A DNA stretch of 64,000 bases from Massilia atriviolacea. GTDB lineage: Bacteria; Pseudomonadota; Gammaproteobacteria; Burkholderiales; Burkholderiaceae_D. The notes under the pieces are model-generated. The model saw nothing but the letters and a program-made list of their open reading frames with translations. It was not told where the DNA came from and did not search any database. The DNA is taken from positions 62,001 through 126,000 of the forward strand of contig NZ_RXLQ01000015.1 in NCBI RefSeq assembly GCF_003953935.1. Reading direction: 5' to 3'. The translations under genes and the position numbers were made by a program. This document shows, one piece after another, positions 26,611-35,651 of the stretch (positions are counted from its first letter, which is position 1; every line of letters begins with the position of its first letter).

Positions 26611-26860
26611 CCCTCGGCAAGCCTCATGTCTTTATGACACTTTCCTTGCATTTTGCCGCAGTGCAGCATTTACCGAGAAATGTTAATTCCTCTGGTCAAT
26701 AAAACATCAAAAAAACGACGTTTAGAGTGGAATAGGCTTTGAAATCGGTGGTGAGCGTGGTTAAATACAAGGCCCGGATGATTCGCATTACTGCTCATCT
26801 GGTTGCAATGCAGCATGAGTAATCATGCGCTTGCGGTAACCAAAAAGAAGAGGAACCACC
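26611..26860. other. AT-richer leader of the PEP-CTERM gene
   Basis: A 250-base non-coding stretch of lower GC. It contains a weak sigma54-like match at 26728-26743 (TGGaat-N5-TTGaA), about 118 bases before the PEP-CTERM start, and the AGAGGA ribosome site of that gene near 26850. Confidence 0.4.
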
Positions 26861-27124
26861 GTGAAAAAATACGCAGTCGCAGCAGCTTTCATGCTCGCCC
26901 TGGTGGGCGCCGCGCCAGCGAGCGCTATCGAGATATTGGACAACCAGCAGGCGGCCGCCGCCCATGTGGAAAGCCAGCCACGGATGAGCGCCATGCAAAT
27001 GGCCACGATGCCCGCCCCGCAGATGTCGGAATTGCCCGAGCCCGAAGTGTTCGCCATGATGCTGCTCGGCCTGGTGCTGATCGGTTACCGCGCCCGCCGC
27101 GACAGTGGCGAAAAATTCCAGTAA
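26861..27124 (+). CDS. Short PEP-CTERM exosortase-substrate protein
   Basis: An 87-residue exported protein with a GTG start behind AGAGGA. It has a signal peptide (MKKYAVAAAFMLALVGAAPASA), a short Gln/Met/Ala-rich middle, and a C-terminal sorting tail: PEPEVFAMMLLGLVLIGYRARR, that is the PEP motif, a hydrophobic helix and basic residues. Exosortase would cleave near the PEP motif and attach the protein to surface or polysaccharide. Mature sequence is only about 35 residues, very short for the class. No exosortase (epsH/xrtA) lies in the window. A terminator follows. Confidence 0.88.
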   Translation: MKKYAVAAAFMLALVGAAPASAIEILDNQQAAAAHVESQPRMSAMQMATMPAPQMSELPEPEVFAMMLLGLVLIGYRARRDSGEKFQ

Positions 27125-27155
27125 TCAAAGAACACCACAGATCAGCCATGAACAA

Positions 27156-27181
27156 ATCCCGCTCGCCGCGGGATTTTTTTT
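27156..27181 (+). terminator. Rho-independent terminator after the PEP-CTERM gene
   Basis: Stem atcccgc / gcgggat with a five-base loop, followed by eight T residues. Confidence 0.88.
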
Positions 27182-27209
27182 GCCTGCACCGTCCCGCGCG
27201 GCGGCCGCC

Positions 27210-27764
27210 TCAGCCCCTGGCCGGCTGCGCGCACAGCGCCTGCAGCTTGCAGACCGTATTCCAGTTACGCGAAGTCAAGCCGTCGCCGAGCAGCTTGCCC
27301 ATCGCGGCCATCGCCCGGCTTTCCGCCACACCCGCCGGCAGCCAGAGGTAGGCGGCATGCTGGCCCACGGACAGCACCTCGGGCGCCCAGTCCGTGTCCG
27401 CCAGGGGCGCCAGCAAGGCCGGCGCGCCGGCATCGCTGAAGACGAACACCAGCATGCGCGCAGGATCGGTCGCCACCGGCAGCAGCGGATTGGCGGCGGC
27501 GATGCGGTCGAGCTCCTCGCTGCCGAGCACGGTCACCCTGGCCGCCACGCCCAGCTTGACCACCATCGCATCCTGGATGCGCGCCGCCAGCCCGGCTTGC
27601 GCCTTGCGCGGCGCATCGAAGACCACATTGCCGCTGTTGAGCAGGGTGCGCACCTCGGTGCAGCCCAGTTCGCCGATCAACTGGCGCAGGTCGGCCATGG
27701 CGACCCGTTTGGCGCGCCCCACATTGATCCCGCGCAGCAGCGCGATGCAGCGTTGTCCGCCCAT
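27210..27764 (-). CDS. DUF1697-domain protein
   Basis: A 184-residue soluble protein. The start MGGQRCIALLRGINVGRAKRVAMADLRQLIGELGCTEVRTLLNSGNVVFDAP is the DUF1697 signature; the middle has the usual ERxxVTVLG-like strand and the end NWNTVCKLQAL. The family is widespread and of unknown function. It begins 9 bases after the stop of the GST gene and is likely co-transcribed with it. Confidence 0.9.
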   Translation of the reverse strand: MGGQRCIALLRGINVGRAKRVAMADLRQLIGELGCTEVRTLLNSGNVVFDAPRKAQAGLAARIQDAMVVKLGVAARVTVLGSEELDRIAAANPLLPVATDPARMLVFVFSDAGAPALLAPLADTDWAPEVLSVGQHAAYLWLPAGVAESRAMAAMGKLLGDGLTSRNWNTVCKLQALCAQPARG

Positions 27765-27773
27765 GAACGGCGC

Positions 27774-28382
27774 TTACTTGAGCAAGCCTTCGTCGCGCAG
27801 CGCTTGCTGCACCATCGGCCGCGCCCCCACGCGCTTCTGGAACGCTTGCAGCAGCGGAAAACCCGACAGGTCGAACTTGACAGGGCCGGCCCAGTTCAGC
27901 ACGGTAAACAGATAGGCATCGGCCACCGTGAAGCGGGCGCCGGTCAGGTAATCGCGTCCGTCGAGCATGCGCTCCACGTAGCCGAGGCGCTGGGTCAGGT
28001 TGGCGTGCGCGTAATTGACCAGGTCGGCGCCGGCATTCGGGCGGAACAGCGGTGAAAAATTCTTGTGCAGCTCGGTCGAGATGAAGTTGAGCCACTCGAG
28101 CAGCGCATAGCGTTCCGGGGTGCCGGCGGCGGGCGCCAGGTTCTTCTCGGGAACCAGGTCGGCCAGGTATTGCACGATGGCGGGGCCTTCGGTCAGCAGG
28201 ACGCCCTGGCCGGTTTCCAGGGCCGGCACATAGCCCTTGGGATTGATGGCGCTGTAGTCGCCCCCGCTTGCCGTGACCTTCTTGCGCAGATCGACCGCTT
28301 CGGTCGTGAATGCCAGCCCCGCTTCGAGCAGGACGATGTGGGGAGAAAGGGAGCAGGCGCCGGGACTGAAGTACAGTTTCAT
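27774..28382 (-). CDS. Glutathione S-transferase
   Basis: A 202-residue beta-class type cytosolic GST. The thioredoxin-fold N-terminus begins MKLYFSPGACSLSPHIVLLEAGL, with the catalytic-type Cys/Ser in GACSLSPH. NPKGYVPAL and LTEGPAIVQYLAD bind glutathione in the family; the C-terminal helical domain carries TVADAYLFTVLNWA. The ATG at 28382 has AAGGA in front; an upstream extension of the frame was rejected. First gene of a pair with the DUF1697 gene. Confidence 0.93.
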   Translation of the reverse strand: MKLYFSPGACSLSPHIVLLEAGLAFTTEAVDLRKKVTASGGDYSAINPKGYVPALETGQGVLLTEGPAIVQYLADLVPEKNLAPAAGTPERYALLEWLNFISTELHKNFSPLFRPNAGADLVNYAHANLTQRLGYVERMLDGRDYLTGARFTVADAYLFTVLNWAGPVKFDLSGFPLLQAFQKRVGARPMVQQALRDEGLLK

Positions 28383-28493
28383 GATGGTCCTTTGAGTAGC
28401 TGATGAGATGCCGCGCGCGCGGCGGCGCGTCGAAAGAATGACAAGCGTACAATAAACCAGGCGCTCGCGCTGGGGCGCACGCAAGGGCGCCAG

Positions 28494-30050
28494 CTACACC
28501 TGGGCGCCGTCCACCGGTGTCACGCGCGGGATGCGCAAGGTGAAATGGGTGCCCTGCCCCAGGGTGCTGCTCACCGCGATGGTGCCCAGGAATTGCTTGA
28601 CGATCAGGTTGTACACGATGTTCAGGCCCAGCCCGGTCCCGCCCTGGCCGCGCCGGGTCGTGAAGAAGGGGTCGAAGATGCGGTCGAGCACATCCGGCGC
28701 GATGCCCTTGCCGTCGTCTTTCACATGCAGTTCCACCACCTCGCCGTCGAGGCGGGCGCTGATCAGGATTTCGCCGGCGGTATCGACTTCGAAGGCGTGC
28801 TCCACGCAATTGAGGGTCAGGTTGGTGATGACCTGGGCGAAGGCGCCGGGGTAGCTGTCGAGCACGATGTCGTCCGGGCAGTGCAGCACCAGCGAAATCG
28901 GCGTCTTCTTGAGCTTGGGCTGCAGGCTGGAGACGATTTCCTCGATGTATTCGTGCAGGCCGAAGGGGCGGCGCGCCTCGCTGGTCTGGTCGACCGCGAT
29001 CTGCTTGAAGCTGTGGATCAGGTGCGCCGCGCGGTAGGCGTTGTTCATGATCAGGCGCGCGCTTTCGCTGGCGGTCTCGACGTAGCGCAGGATGTCGGAC
29101 TTCTTCAGGCCGGCGCCCTTGACCGCCGTTTCCAGTTCGTCGGTGGCCGCTTTCAGCACCGAGGCGCTGGTCAGGGCGATCCCGACCGGCGTATTGATTT
29201 CGTGGGCGACCCCGGCCACCAGGCTGCCGAGCGAGGCCAGCCGTTCAGCCTGGAGCAGCGATTCCTGGGTCTGGCGCAAGTCTTGCAGCGCCTGCGCGGT
29301 CTGCTGGGCCGAGCGGCGCGCGGCGTCCTCGGCTTCGCGGATGCGCCCGATGGTCGACTTCAGGCGGCGCTGGATCTGGTTGAAGCCGCGGATCACCTCG
29401 CCGAGCTCGTCGCGCCGGTTTTCGGGCAACTCTTCCACCTCGTCGGTGCCGCGCGTGGCCAGGTCGAACAGGCCGTCGCGCAGTTGCTTGAGCGGCTCGA
29501 ACACCACCCGCAGCGACAGCGACAGCGCCACCACCAGGATCAGGTCGAGCAGCAGGACTTCGATCACCTTGCGCATCAGTTCGGACGCGAGCGCCTGGTC
29601 GATCTGGGCGCGGCTGAAATTGATCACCACCCGTCCCACCGAGACCGGCTTGATCGAGGCGCTGGCGCTGCCGCCCTCCTGGAACACCAGCGCCGCCTCG
29701 ACCGCCTGGCCGGCCGGCTCGGGCGCGCCCTCGACCGCCACCAGCTTGCCGTCGGCCGCGCGCAGCTTGCCGGCGAACAGGCCGACCGAGCTGTCGTAGA
29801 CGCGGATCGCCACCACTTCGGGCGGCAGCATTTCGGCCTCGACGATGCTGTCGACCTTGGACTTGTCCAGGTCCCACAGGGCCGATGGCAGGCTGATCTG
29901 CAAACGCGTGATCACGCCCTTGCGCAGGCGCTGGTTGCTTTCTTCCAGGGCCTTGCCCAGCGAATACTGCGTATAGCTGCCGGAAATGGCCAGCACCACG
30001 GTGACGATCACCACGAACAGCAGTTTCAGCCGGCTTTGAATACCGAACAT
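28494..30050 (-). CDS. Membrane sensor histidine kinase with HAMP domain
   Basis: A 518-residue kinase. A first membrane helix lies at about residues 7-26, a periplasmic region of some 145 residues follows (with a LPSALWDLDKSKVDSIVEAEM segment of a type common in such sensors), and then a second helix at about 175-200, a HAMP domain, a coiled coil and the kinase core. The phosphoacceptor His is in VAGVAHEINTPVGIAL; the N box is NLTLNCVEHAF and the G boxes are DDGKGIAP and GGTGLGLNIVYNL. The ATG at 30050 is preceded by GAGGAA. No response regulator gene is adjacent, so it is an orphan; the ligand is unknown. Confidence 0.9.
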   Translation of the reverse strand: MFGIQSRLKLLFVVIVTVVLAISGSYTQYSLGKALEESNQRLRKGVITRLQISLPSALWDLDKSKVDSIVEAEMLPPEVVAIRVYDSSVGLFAGKLRAADGKLVAVEGAPEPAGQAVEAALVFQEGGSASASIKPVSVGRVVINFSRAQIDQALASELMRKVIEVLLLDLILVVALSLSLRVVFEPLKQLRDGLFDLATRGTDEVEELPENRRDELGEVIRGFNQIQRRLKSTIGRIREAEDAARRSAQQTAQALQDLRQTQESLLQAERLASLGSLVAGVAHEINTPVGIALTSASVLKAATDELETAVKGAGLKKSDILRYVETASESARLIMNNAYRAAHLIHSFKQIAVDQTSEARRPFGLHEYIEEIVSSLQPKLKKTPISLVLHCPDDIVLDSYPGAFAQVITNLTLNCVEHAFEVDTAGEILISARLDGEVVELHVKDDGKGIAPDVLDRIFDPFFTTRRGQGGTGLGLNIVYNLIVKQFLGTIAVSSTLGQGTHFTLRIPRVTPVDGAQV

Positions 30051-30215
30051 CCGATTCCTCCCGATCGCCTGCGCGCGATGCATCTCCGACTGTACGGTAA
30101 GCCCTTCCCATTGGCAAGAAATTGCGGCGCATGGCCTCGCAAAAAGAGCGCTTTTGCGTGGCGCACAGGCGTGGACAGCAATGGTAAGATCGGTACATTA
30201 CGAGGGAGGATGCCT

Positions 30216-30557
30216 ATGAGCGCAGCTTACCAGCACCTGGCGCTGGCCGACGTGGAACCGGGAATGGTCTTGTCCGACGATCTGCTCGACCGGCAGGGAC
30301 AGGTCCTCCTGCCCAAGGGCGCGATCCTGACCGACCGCACCATCGCCCTGCTGCCCAGCCACGGCATCGATGCCGTCCCCGTGCTGCGCAGCGGCGCCGC
30401 GCCGGCCCCCGGTCGCGCGCCCGACCACGCCGCCAGCCAGCAGCGCCTGGCGCTGCTGTTCCGCAAGCACAAGCCGGACGAACCGCACGACTGGGCCACC
30501 AGCGCCCTGCGCCGCTATGTGGAAGACTACCGCGCCGCGCGCGAGGCCGCCTTATGA
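30216..30557 (+). CDS. Small protein upstream of an HDOD gene
   Basis: A 113-residue soluble protein. The sequence LADVEPGMVLSDDLLDRQGQVLLPKGAILTDRTIALL, then HGIDAVPV, resembles the N-terminal region found before HD-GYP domains in cyclic-di-GMP phosphodiesterases. The C-terminal half has RLALLFRKHKPDEPHDWATSALRRYVEDY. GGGAGG stands properly before the ATG at 30216 (another ATG at 30210 is too close to it). It overlaps the HDOD gene by 4 bases (ATGA) and likely forms one functional unit with it. Confidence 0.8.
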   Translation: MSAAYQHLALADVEPGMVLSDDLLDRQGQVLLPKGAILTDRTIALLPSHGIDAVPVLRSGAAPAPGRAPDHAASQQRLALLFRKHKPDEPHDWATSALRRYVEDYRAAREAAL

Positions 30558-31396
30558 GCGCCATCGTGCTCGACGACGTGCTCAAGCGCCTGGCCGACCT
30601 GCCCTCGCTGCCGGCGGTGGTCATGGAACTGCTCACCAGCATCGACCAGGAAGACATCGACATCACCGTGCTGGCCAAAAAAGTCTCGCACGACCAGGCT
30701 TTGACGGCCAAGACCCTGCGCCTGGCCAATTCCTCGCTGTACGGCCTGCAGGTGCGCGTGACCACCATCCAGCAGGCCATTACCTACCTGGGTTTCCAGA
30801 CCACGCGCAACCTGATCACCGCCTCGGCCCTGACCGGCTGCTTCGCCGAGGGGCGCTGCGCCGCCTTCGACCACAAGGCCTTCTGGCGCCACTCGATCGG
30901 CAGCGCCTGCTGTGCCAAGGTGCTGGCGCGGCGCGTGCGTTTCAATCAGGATTACGCCTTCACGGCGGGATTGCTGCACGATATAGGTCGCCTGGTCCTG
31001 GTCAGCAGCTTCCCCGACCTGTATCAGCAAGTCATGGAATACCGCGCGGCCAACGATACGTATGTGCAAGATGCCGAACTGGCGGTGATGGGTGTGGACC
31101 ATGTGCAGGCCGGCATGGCGCTGGCCGAGCACTGGAATTTTTCGGATACGATGCGGATGGCGATCGCCTTCCACCATGACCCGGGTTTGCCTGACGCAGG
31201 CTTGCTGGCCACGATCGTGCATGTGGCCAACGCCATCGTGCATGCGCTCGACCTGGGAAGGGAAAGCGACGATCTGGTGCCCGCCGTGTCGCCGGTCGCC
31301 TGGACCGCGCTCGGGCTGAACGAAGAATGCTATCTGCAGGTGTTCCGCGAAACCGAACTGCAGTACGAAGAAATCACGATGATCCTGATGGGCTGA
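30554..31396 (+). CDS. HDOD-domain protein
   Basis: A 280-residue cytosolic protein made of one HDOD domain (about residues 10-205), the degenerate HD-like fold used in signalling proteins. It is recognised from LPSLPAVVMELL, LAKKVSHDQALTAKTLRLANSSLYGL, VTTIQQAITYLG and FTAGLLHDIGRLVL, where HDIG is retained. HWNFSDTMRMAIAFHHDP follows. It is translationally coupled to the 113-residue protein before it. Family members act in cyclic-di-GMP, stress or chemotaxis-like signalling; the exact role is not readable. Confidence 0.9.
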   Translation: MSAIVLDDVLKRLADLPSLPAVVMELLTSIDQEDIDITVLAKKVSHDQALTAKTLRLANSSLYGLQVRVTTIQQAITYLGFQTTRNLITASALTGCFAEGRCAAFDHKAFWRHSIGSACCAKVLARRVRFNQDYAFTAGLLHDIGRLVLVSSFPDLYQQVMEYRAANDTYVQDAELAVMGVDHVQAGMALAEHWNFSDTMRMAIAFHHDPGLPDAGLLATIVHVANAIVHALDLGRESDDLVPAVSPVAWTALGLNEECYLQVFRETELQYEEITMILMG

Positions 31397-31401
31397 CCGA
31401 C

Positions 31402-31467
31402 CCGCCTCTGCGCGCAGAGGCGGAATCAGGCGCCCCGTTCCGCTGGCATGACAGGGAGCGTCATGCC
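31402..31467. terminator. Two hairpins between convergent genes
   Basis: A perfect 22-base palindrome (half ccgcctctgcg) at 31402-31423 begins six bases after the HDOD stop. A second stem, ggcatgac / gtcatgcc with a 7-base loop, is at 31445-31467, eight bases from the stop of the opposing HTH gene. Neither has a T run, so termination would be inefficient or Rho-linked. Confidence 0.5.
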
Positions 31468-31474
31468 GGTGGAC

Positions 31475-31816
31475 TTAGTGCGCATAGTTTCCGGACGTCG
31501 ATGCGTCAGGTGGCGTGCTTTTCTCTTCGGTTGCCTTTGGACGGCCCTGGGCGTCGGACAGGCGGTACTTGGTGCGGCGGTCGCCCATCAGGTCGCGCAG
31601 GTCGCGGATGCTCATGCCGGTCACTTCGTGCATGCGGATCAGCAGCGAGGCGCCGACCGGCAGGCGGTGGTGGCGGATCTTGCTGATGACCGGTGGCGCG
31701 ACTTCGAGCATGCGCGACAGGGCTGCATCGTTTTTCAGCTGCATCTTGCCAAGCAGAATATCGAGCAGGTGGTTGGGGTTGTAACTTTCTTGTGATGCCA
31801 GAGCATGGTGTGCCAT
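31475..31816 (-). CDS. Small helix-turn-helix protein
   Basis: A 113-residue protein. The central part (about residues 15-80) LLDILLGKMQLKNDAALSRMLEVAPPVISKIRHHRLPVGASLLIRMHEVTGMSIRDLRDLM reads as an XRE/Cro-like HTH, with APPVISKIRHHRL as the recognition helix region. The tail is hydrophilic. GAGGA stands before the ATG at 31816. It lies next to a long AT-rich, gene-free stretch, which could hold its own promoter or targets. No enzymatic domain is present. Confidence 0.82.
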   Translation of the reverse strand: MAHHALASQESYNPNHLLDILLGKMQLKNDAALSRMLEVAPPVISKIRHHRLPVGASLLIRMHEVTGMSIRDLRDLMGDRRTKYRLSDAQGRPKATEEKSTPPDASTSGNYAH

Positions 31817-32443
31817 GATTGTCCTCGTGGTGAGTGGTTGAAATAATGCCGTTACGAACTATGTTAAAGACCCATACGCGTCTTAATAAGTTCCCGGAAA
31901 ATCGCCCTTGAGCGTGATTAAACAGAACAAATCTGATAACTGGCTTAAAAGCACGTTTCCGGTTCGTATGCGCTCTGCGCTACTCACTTCCAACGCACTT
32001 GAAACTCCAAACACATTATTAGACTCATATGCCATAAGTACAACTTACCTCTGCATACGCGGCATTGTTTGAAATCAAGCTAACCGCCGGAAAGCTTGTC
32101 ACATAGTCATTTCAACACATGAGAACAATTTGTGGCGCACGCAAGAACATTTATTGTGTTCAGTCCGTTTTCAGAATTCCCTCGGAACTCATTGATTTAC
32201 AAGAAGAAATAGGTAGTGTGCAATTAAGCAATTGTGAAATTTGATTTTGCGAAACTTTTCCTGCGGATACCGGACAGTGACGGGTGGCTAGCCCAACCAT
32301 TGACCGGGTGCAATGGCGGGCGCGGCAGGCGCGCGCCGCTGCCGTGGCGCGGGCTGCCGTCGCGAACATGGCCGCCCCCGCTGATTTACGATAAACTGGC
32401 AACCCCGCCTGAAACCAGGCTGCAGCGCCACGTTGATCATTCC
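31817..32443. other. AT-rich gene-free stretch
   Basis: About 630 bases without a credible gene. Hand counts over 31861-32280 give roughly 40% GC against about two thirds in the flanks. It contains the divergent promoter regions of the HTH gene and of miaB. No tRNA, terminator or exact repeat was found. Short frames on both strands have no ribosome site or recognisable protein. Confidence 0.6.
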
Positions 32444-33805
32444 ATGCAGAAAAAAGTCTTCATCAAAACCTTCGGTTGCCAAATGAACGAGTACGACTCG
32501 GACAAGATGGCGGACGTGCTCGGCGCGTCCGACGGCCTGGTGCGCACCGACACGCCGGAAGACGCCGATGTGATCCTGCTCAATACCTGCTCGGTCCGTG
32601 AAAAAGCGCAAGAAAAAGTCTTTTCCGACCTCGGCCGCCTGCGCGAGCTCAAGCTGGCCCGGCCCGACCTGCTGATCGGCGTCGGCGGCTGTGTTGCTTC
32701 CCAAGAAGGCGCCGCCATCGTCAAGCGCGCCCCCTACGTGGACATGGTGTTCGGCCCGCAGACCCTGCACCGCCTGCCGCAGATGATGCGCGAACGGCGC
32801 GCCAGCGGCGACGCCCAGGTCGACATCAGCTTCCCCGAAATCGAAAAATTCGACCACCTGCCGCCGGCCAGGGTGGAAGGCGCCTCGGCCTTCGTGTCGA
32901 TCATGGAAGGCTGCAGCAAATACTGCAGCTACTGCGTGGTGCCGTACACGCGCGGCGAGGAAGTCTCGCGCCGCTTCGAGGATGTGCTGACCGAAGTGGC
33001 CGGCCTGGCCGCCCAGGGCGTGAAGGAAATCACCCTGCTCGGCCAGAACGTGAACGCCTTCCGCGGCGTGATGGAAGGCGGCGACATCGCCGATTTCGCC
33101 CTGCTGCTCGAATACGTGGCCGCCATTCCCGGCATCGAGCGGATCCGCTTCGTCACCAGCCACCCCAAGGAATTCACCCAGCGCCTGATCGACGCCTACG
33201 CCAGCATTCCGCAGCTGGTCGACCACCTGTACCTGCCGGCCCAGCATGGCGCCGACAATGTACTGTCCGCGATGAAGCGCGGCTACACCGGCCTCGAATA
33301 CAAATCCATCATCCGCCGCATCCGCGCGGTGCGTCCCAACATGTCGATTTCGTCCGACTTCATCGTCGGCTTCCCGGGCGAGACCGAGGCCGATTTCGCG
33401 GCGATGATGAAACTGATCGCGGACGTCGGCTTCGACACCAGCTACAGCTTCATCTTCAGCAAGCGTCCCGGCACCCCGGCCGCCAACCTGGACGACGACA
33501 CACCGCACGAGGTCAAGCTGGCGCGCCTGCAAAAGCTGCAGGCCGCGATCGACGCCAACACCCGCAAGTACAGCGCCGCCATGGTCGGCAGCGTGCAGCG
33601 CATCCTGGTCGAAGGCCCGTCGGTCAAGAACCCGGCCGAACTGCAGGGCCGCACAGAAAACAACCGGGTCGTCAATTTCGAACCCGGCATCAATCCGAGC
33701 GCATTGATCGGCCAGATGGCCGACGTGCGCATCACCGAAAGTTTTAACTACACCCTGCGCGGCGAACTCGTTGCGCGCGGTGACACTTTAGCCTGCGCCA
33801 GTTGA
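32444..33805 (+). CDS. miaB: tRNA-2-methylthio-N6-dimethylallyladenosine synthase MiaB
   Basis: MiaB methylthiolates the A37 that MiaA (encoded at 13828) has prenylated. The 453 residues have the UPF0004 domain ([29 protein letters not shown]), the radical-SAM cluster motif C-x3-C-x2-C in [17 protein letters not shown], and a C-terminal TRAM domain. The ATG at 32444 gives the standard [15 protein letters not shown] start; the open frame upstream was rejected. Its TGA overlaps the TTG start of phoH, opening the conserved miaB-phoH-ybeY operon. Confidence 0.97.
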   Translation: MQKKVFIKTFGCQMNEYDSDKMADVLGASDGLVRTDTPEDADVILLNTCSVREKAQEKVFSDLGRLRELKLARPDLLIGVGGCVASQEGAAIVKRAPYVDMVFGPQTLHRLPQMMRERRASGDAQVDISFPEIEKFDHLPPARVEGASAFVSIMEGCSKYCSYCVVPYTRGEEVSRRFEDVLTEVAGLAAQGVKEITLLGQNVNAFRGVMEGGDIADFALLLEYVAAIPGIERIRFVTSHPKEFTQRLIDAYASIPQLVDHLYLPAQHGADNVLSAMKRGYTGLEYKSIIRRIRAVRPNMSISSDFIVGFPGETEADFAAMMKLIADVGFDTSYSFIFSKRPGTPAANLDDDTPHEVKLARLQKLQAAIDANTRKYSAAMVGSVQRILVEGPSVKNPAELQGRTENNRVVNFEPGINPSALIGQMADVRITESFNYTLRGELVARGDTLACAS

Positions 33806-34851
33806 AAACCAAAACACCCATCCAGCCTCACTACTTCATCCCCGAGCCGCTCGACAACACGCGGCTTGCCCACCTGTGCGGACCGCTCGACGAAAACCTG
33901 CGCCAGATCTCGTCGGCGCTCGATGTCACCATTTTCCGGCGCGGCGAAAAATTCATCGTCAGCGGCCATAACGCCGAACACGCGGTCCAGATCCTGGAAC
34001 GCTTCTACGCGGTCGCCAACAAGATCGTCCCGATCGAGGAAGTGCAGCTGGCGCTGGTCGAACAGCGCTCCGGCCTGCACAAGCAGCAAACCCCGGACAG
34101 CACGCCGACCGAGGCGCTGCCCGACATCGAGATCAACAGCCCGGTACTCAAGACGCGCCGCCACGACCTGCGCGGGCGCACCCCGCACCAGATCCAGTAC
34201 CTGCGCTCGATCCTGGAACACGACATCAGCTTCGGGGTCGGTCCCGCCGGCACCGGCAAGACCTACCTGGCGGTGGCCTGCGCAGTCGACGCGCTCGAGC
34301 GCGATGCCGTCAAGCGCATCATCCTGACCCGCCCCGCGGTGGAAGCGGGCGAGCGCCTGGGCTTCCTGCCGGGCGACCTGGCGCAAAAGGTCGATCCTTA
34401 CCTGCGCCCCCTGTACGACGCGCTGTACGACCTGCTCGGCTTCGACCGCACCCAGAAGATGTTCGAAAAACAGGTGATCGAGATCGCCCCGCTGGCCTAC
34501 ATGCGCGGGCGCACCCTGAATCACGCCTTCGTGATCCTCGACGAAGCGCAGAACACCACCGTCGAACAGATGAAGATGTTCCTGACACGGATCGGCTTCG
34601 GCAGCAAGGCCGTGGTCACCGGCGACGTCACCCAGGTCGACCTGCACAAGACGCAGAAGAGCGGCTTGAGCGACGCCGTGCATGTGCTCAAGGACGTGCG
34701 CGGGATCGCCTTTACCCAGTTCTCCAGCGCCGACGTGGTGCGCCATCCGCTGGTGGCGCGCATCGTCGACGCCTACGAAAGCGCCGCCTCGGTCGACGAG
34801 CTGGCCGCCCTGCCGAAACCTGTCATCGCTAAAAATGTCCGCAAAAAATAA
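33802..34851 (+). CDS. phoH: PhoH-family ATPase (YbeZ), TTG start
   Basis: A 349-residue P-loop protein associated with ribosome maturation together with YbeY. Walker A is [14 protein letters not shown] (near residue 150) and Walker B is [34 protein letters not shown] is typical. The only sensible start is TTG at 33802, overlapping the miaB stop as TTGA; no Shine-Dalgarno precedes it, so translation probably depends on termination of miaB. It overlaps ybeY by 17 bases. Confidence 0.95.
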   Translation: MKTKTPIQPHYFIPEPLDNTRLAHLCGPLDENLRQISSALDVTIFRRGEKFIVSGHNAEHAVQILERFYAVANKIVPIEEVQLALVEQRSGLHKQQTPDSTPTEALPDIEINSPVLKTRRHDLRGRTPHQIQYLRSILEHDISFGVGPAGTGKTYLAVACAVDALERDAVKRIILTRPAVEAGERLGFLPGDLAQKVDPYLRPLYDALYDLLGFDRTQKMFEKQVIEIAPLAYMRGRTLNHAFVILDEAQNTTVEQMKMFLTRIGFGSKAVVTGDVTQVDLHKTQKSGLSDAVHVLKDVRGIAFTQFSSADVVRHPLVARIVDAYESAASVDELAALPKPVIAKNVRKK

Positions 34852-35299
34852 GCTCTCCCTGTCGGTCCAGTATCCCGACACCCGCCTGCAGGCATCGATC
34901 ACGCGCCCGAAGATCAGGCGCTGGGTGCAGGCGGCGCTGTTCGCGCCGGCCGAACTGACCATCCGCTTCGTCGACGCCGACGAAGGCCGCGCGCTCAATC
35001 GCGACTACCGCGCCAAGGACTACGCCACCAACGTGCTGACCTTCGCCTATAACGAAGGCGAAGACATCGCCGAGATCGATCCGACCCGCGCCGACATCAT
35101 CCTGTGCACCGACGTGCTGGAAAAAGAAGCGGCGGAACAGAAAAAAACCGTGGAAGAACACACTGCGCACCTGATCGTGCACGGCGTGCTGCACGCCCAG
35201 GGCTACGACCACAACGACGATGAAGAAGCGGCCGAGATGGAGCAGCTCGAACGCGACATCCTCGAGGCGCTGGGCTACCCCGACCCTTACGCTTCCTGA
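34835..35299 (+). CDS. ybeY: Endoribonuclease YbeY
   Basis: YbeY is a zinc metalloprotein involved in 16S rRNA 3' maturation and ribosome quality control. The 154 residues carry the metal motif [15 protein letters not shown] (H-x3-H-x5-H), preceded by [19 protein letters not shown]. The ATG at 34835 overlaps phoH by 17 bases. In most gamma- and betaproteobacteria corC follows directly; here about 4.6 kb separate them. Confidence 0.96.
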   Translation: MSAKNKLSLSVQYPDTRLQASITRPKIRRWVQAALFAPAELTIRFVDADEGRALNRDYRAKDYATNVLTFAYNEGEDIAEIDPTRADIILCTDVLEKEAAEQKKTVEEHTAHLIVHGVLHAQGYDHNDDEEAAEMEQLERDILEALGYPDPYAS

Positions 35300-35651
35300 A
35301 CGCGGGCGCGGCAGCTTCGCGTTGTCGCGCTCGAGCGCCTTCCAGCTGCCCGCGCCAGCGGCGCCGCTTTCACCAGTTCCCTGGCCGCTCCCTGGTGTGC
35401 GGCCGCAGCGGCCCGTGTGCGCCGTCCAGGCGCCCTGCGCACGCATCGACACCGTCGCCGCGCCATGGGTTTCCGGATGGCGCGGACCGGACTTTGTGTC
35501 CGGACAGCGCGGCGGATCGTGTCACTTTCTTTCCACAATGCTAACGCTTTATTGGACCCGGAAGGGGCCTCTGAAGTACCATACGGAAATACAGAATAAA
35601 TCGTATGGTCGGCGGTGTTCCTGCGCGGCCCAGCATTTTCCCGGGAATTTC
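35300..35651. other. Leader of the unrecognised 770-residue gene
   Basis: This 352-base stretch has no accepted gene. The first part is GC-rich with a short hairpin (ccggac / gtccgg near 35487-35503). From about 35530 it becomes AT-richer and holds an 8-base perfect inverted repeat, accatacg / cgtatggt (35578-35609), 42 bases before the next gene. The repeat is a candidate operator. Confidence 0.5.

Noticed and set aside
32160-32402. 80-codon minus-strand frame in the AT-rich stretch
   Set aside because: Cysteine/Ala-rich start, no ribosome site, no recognisable family; it spans the miaB promoter region.
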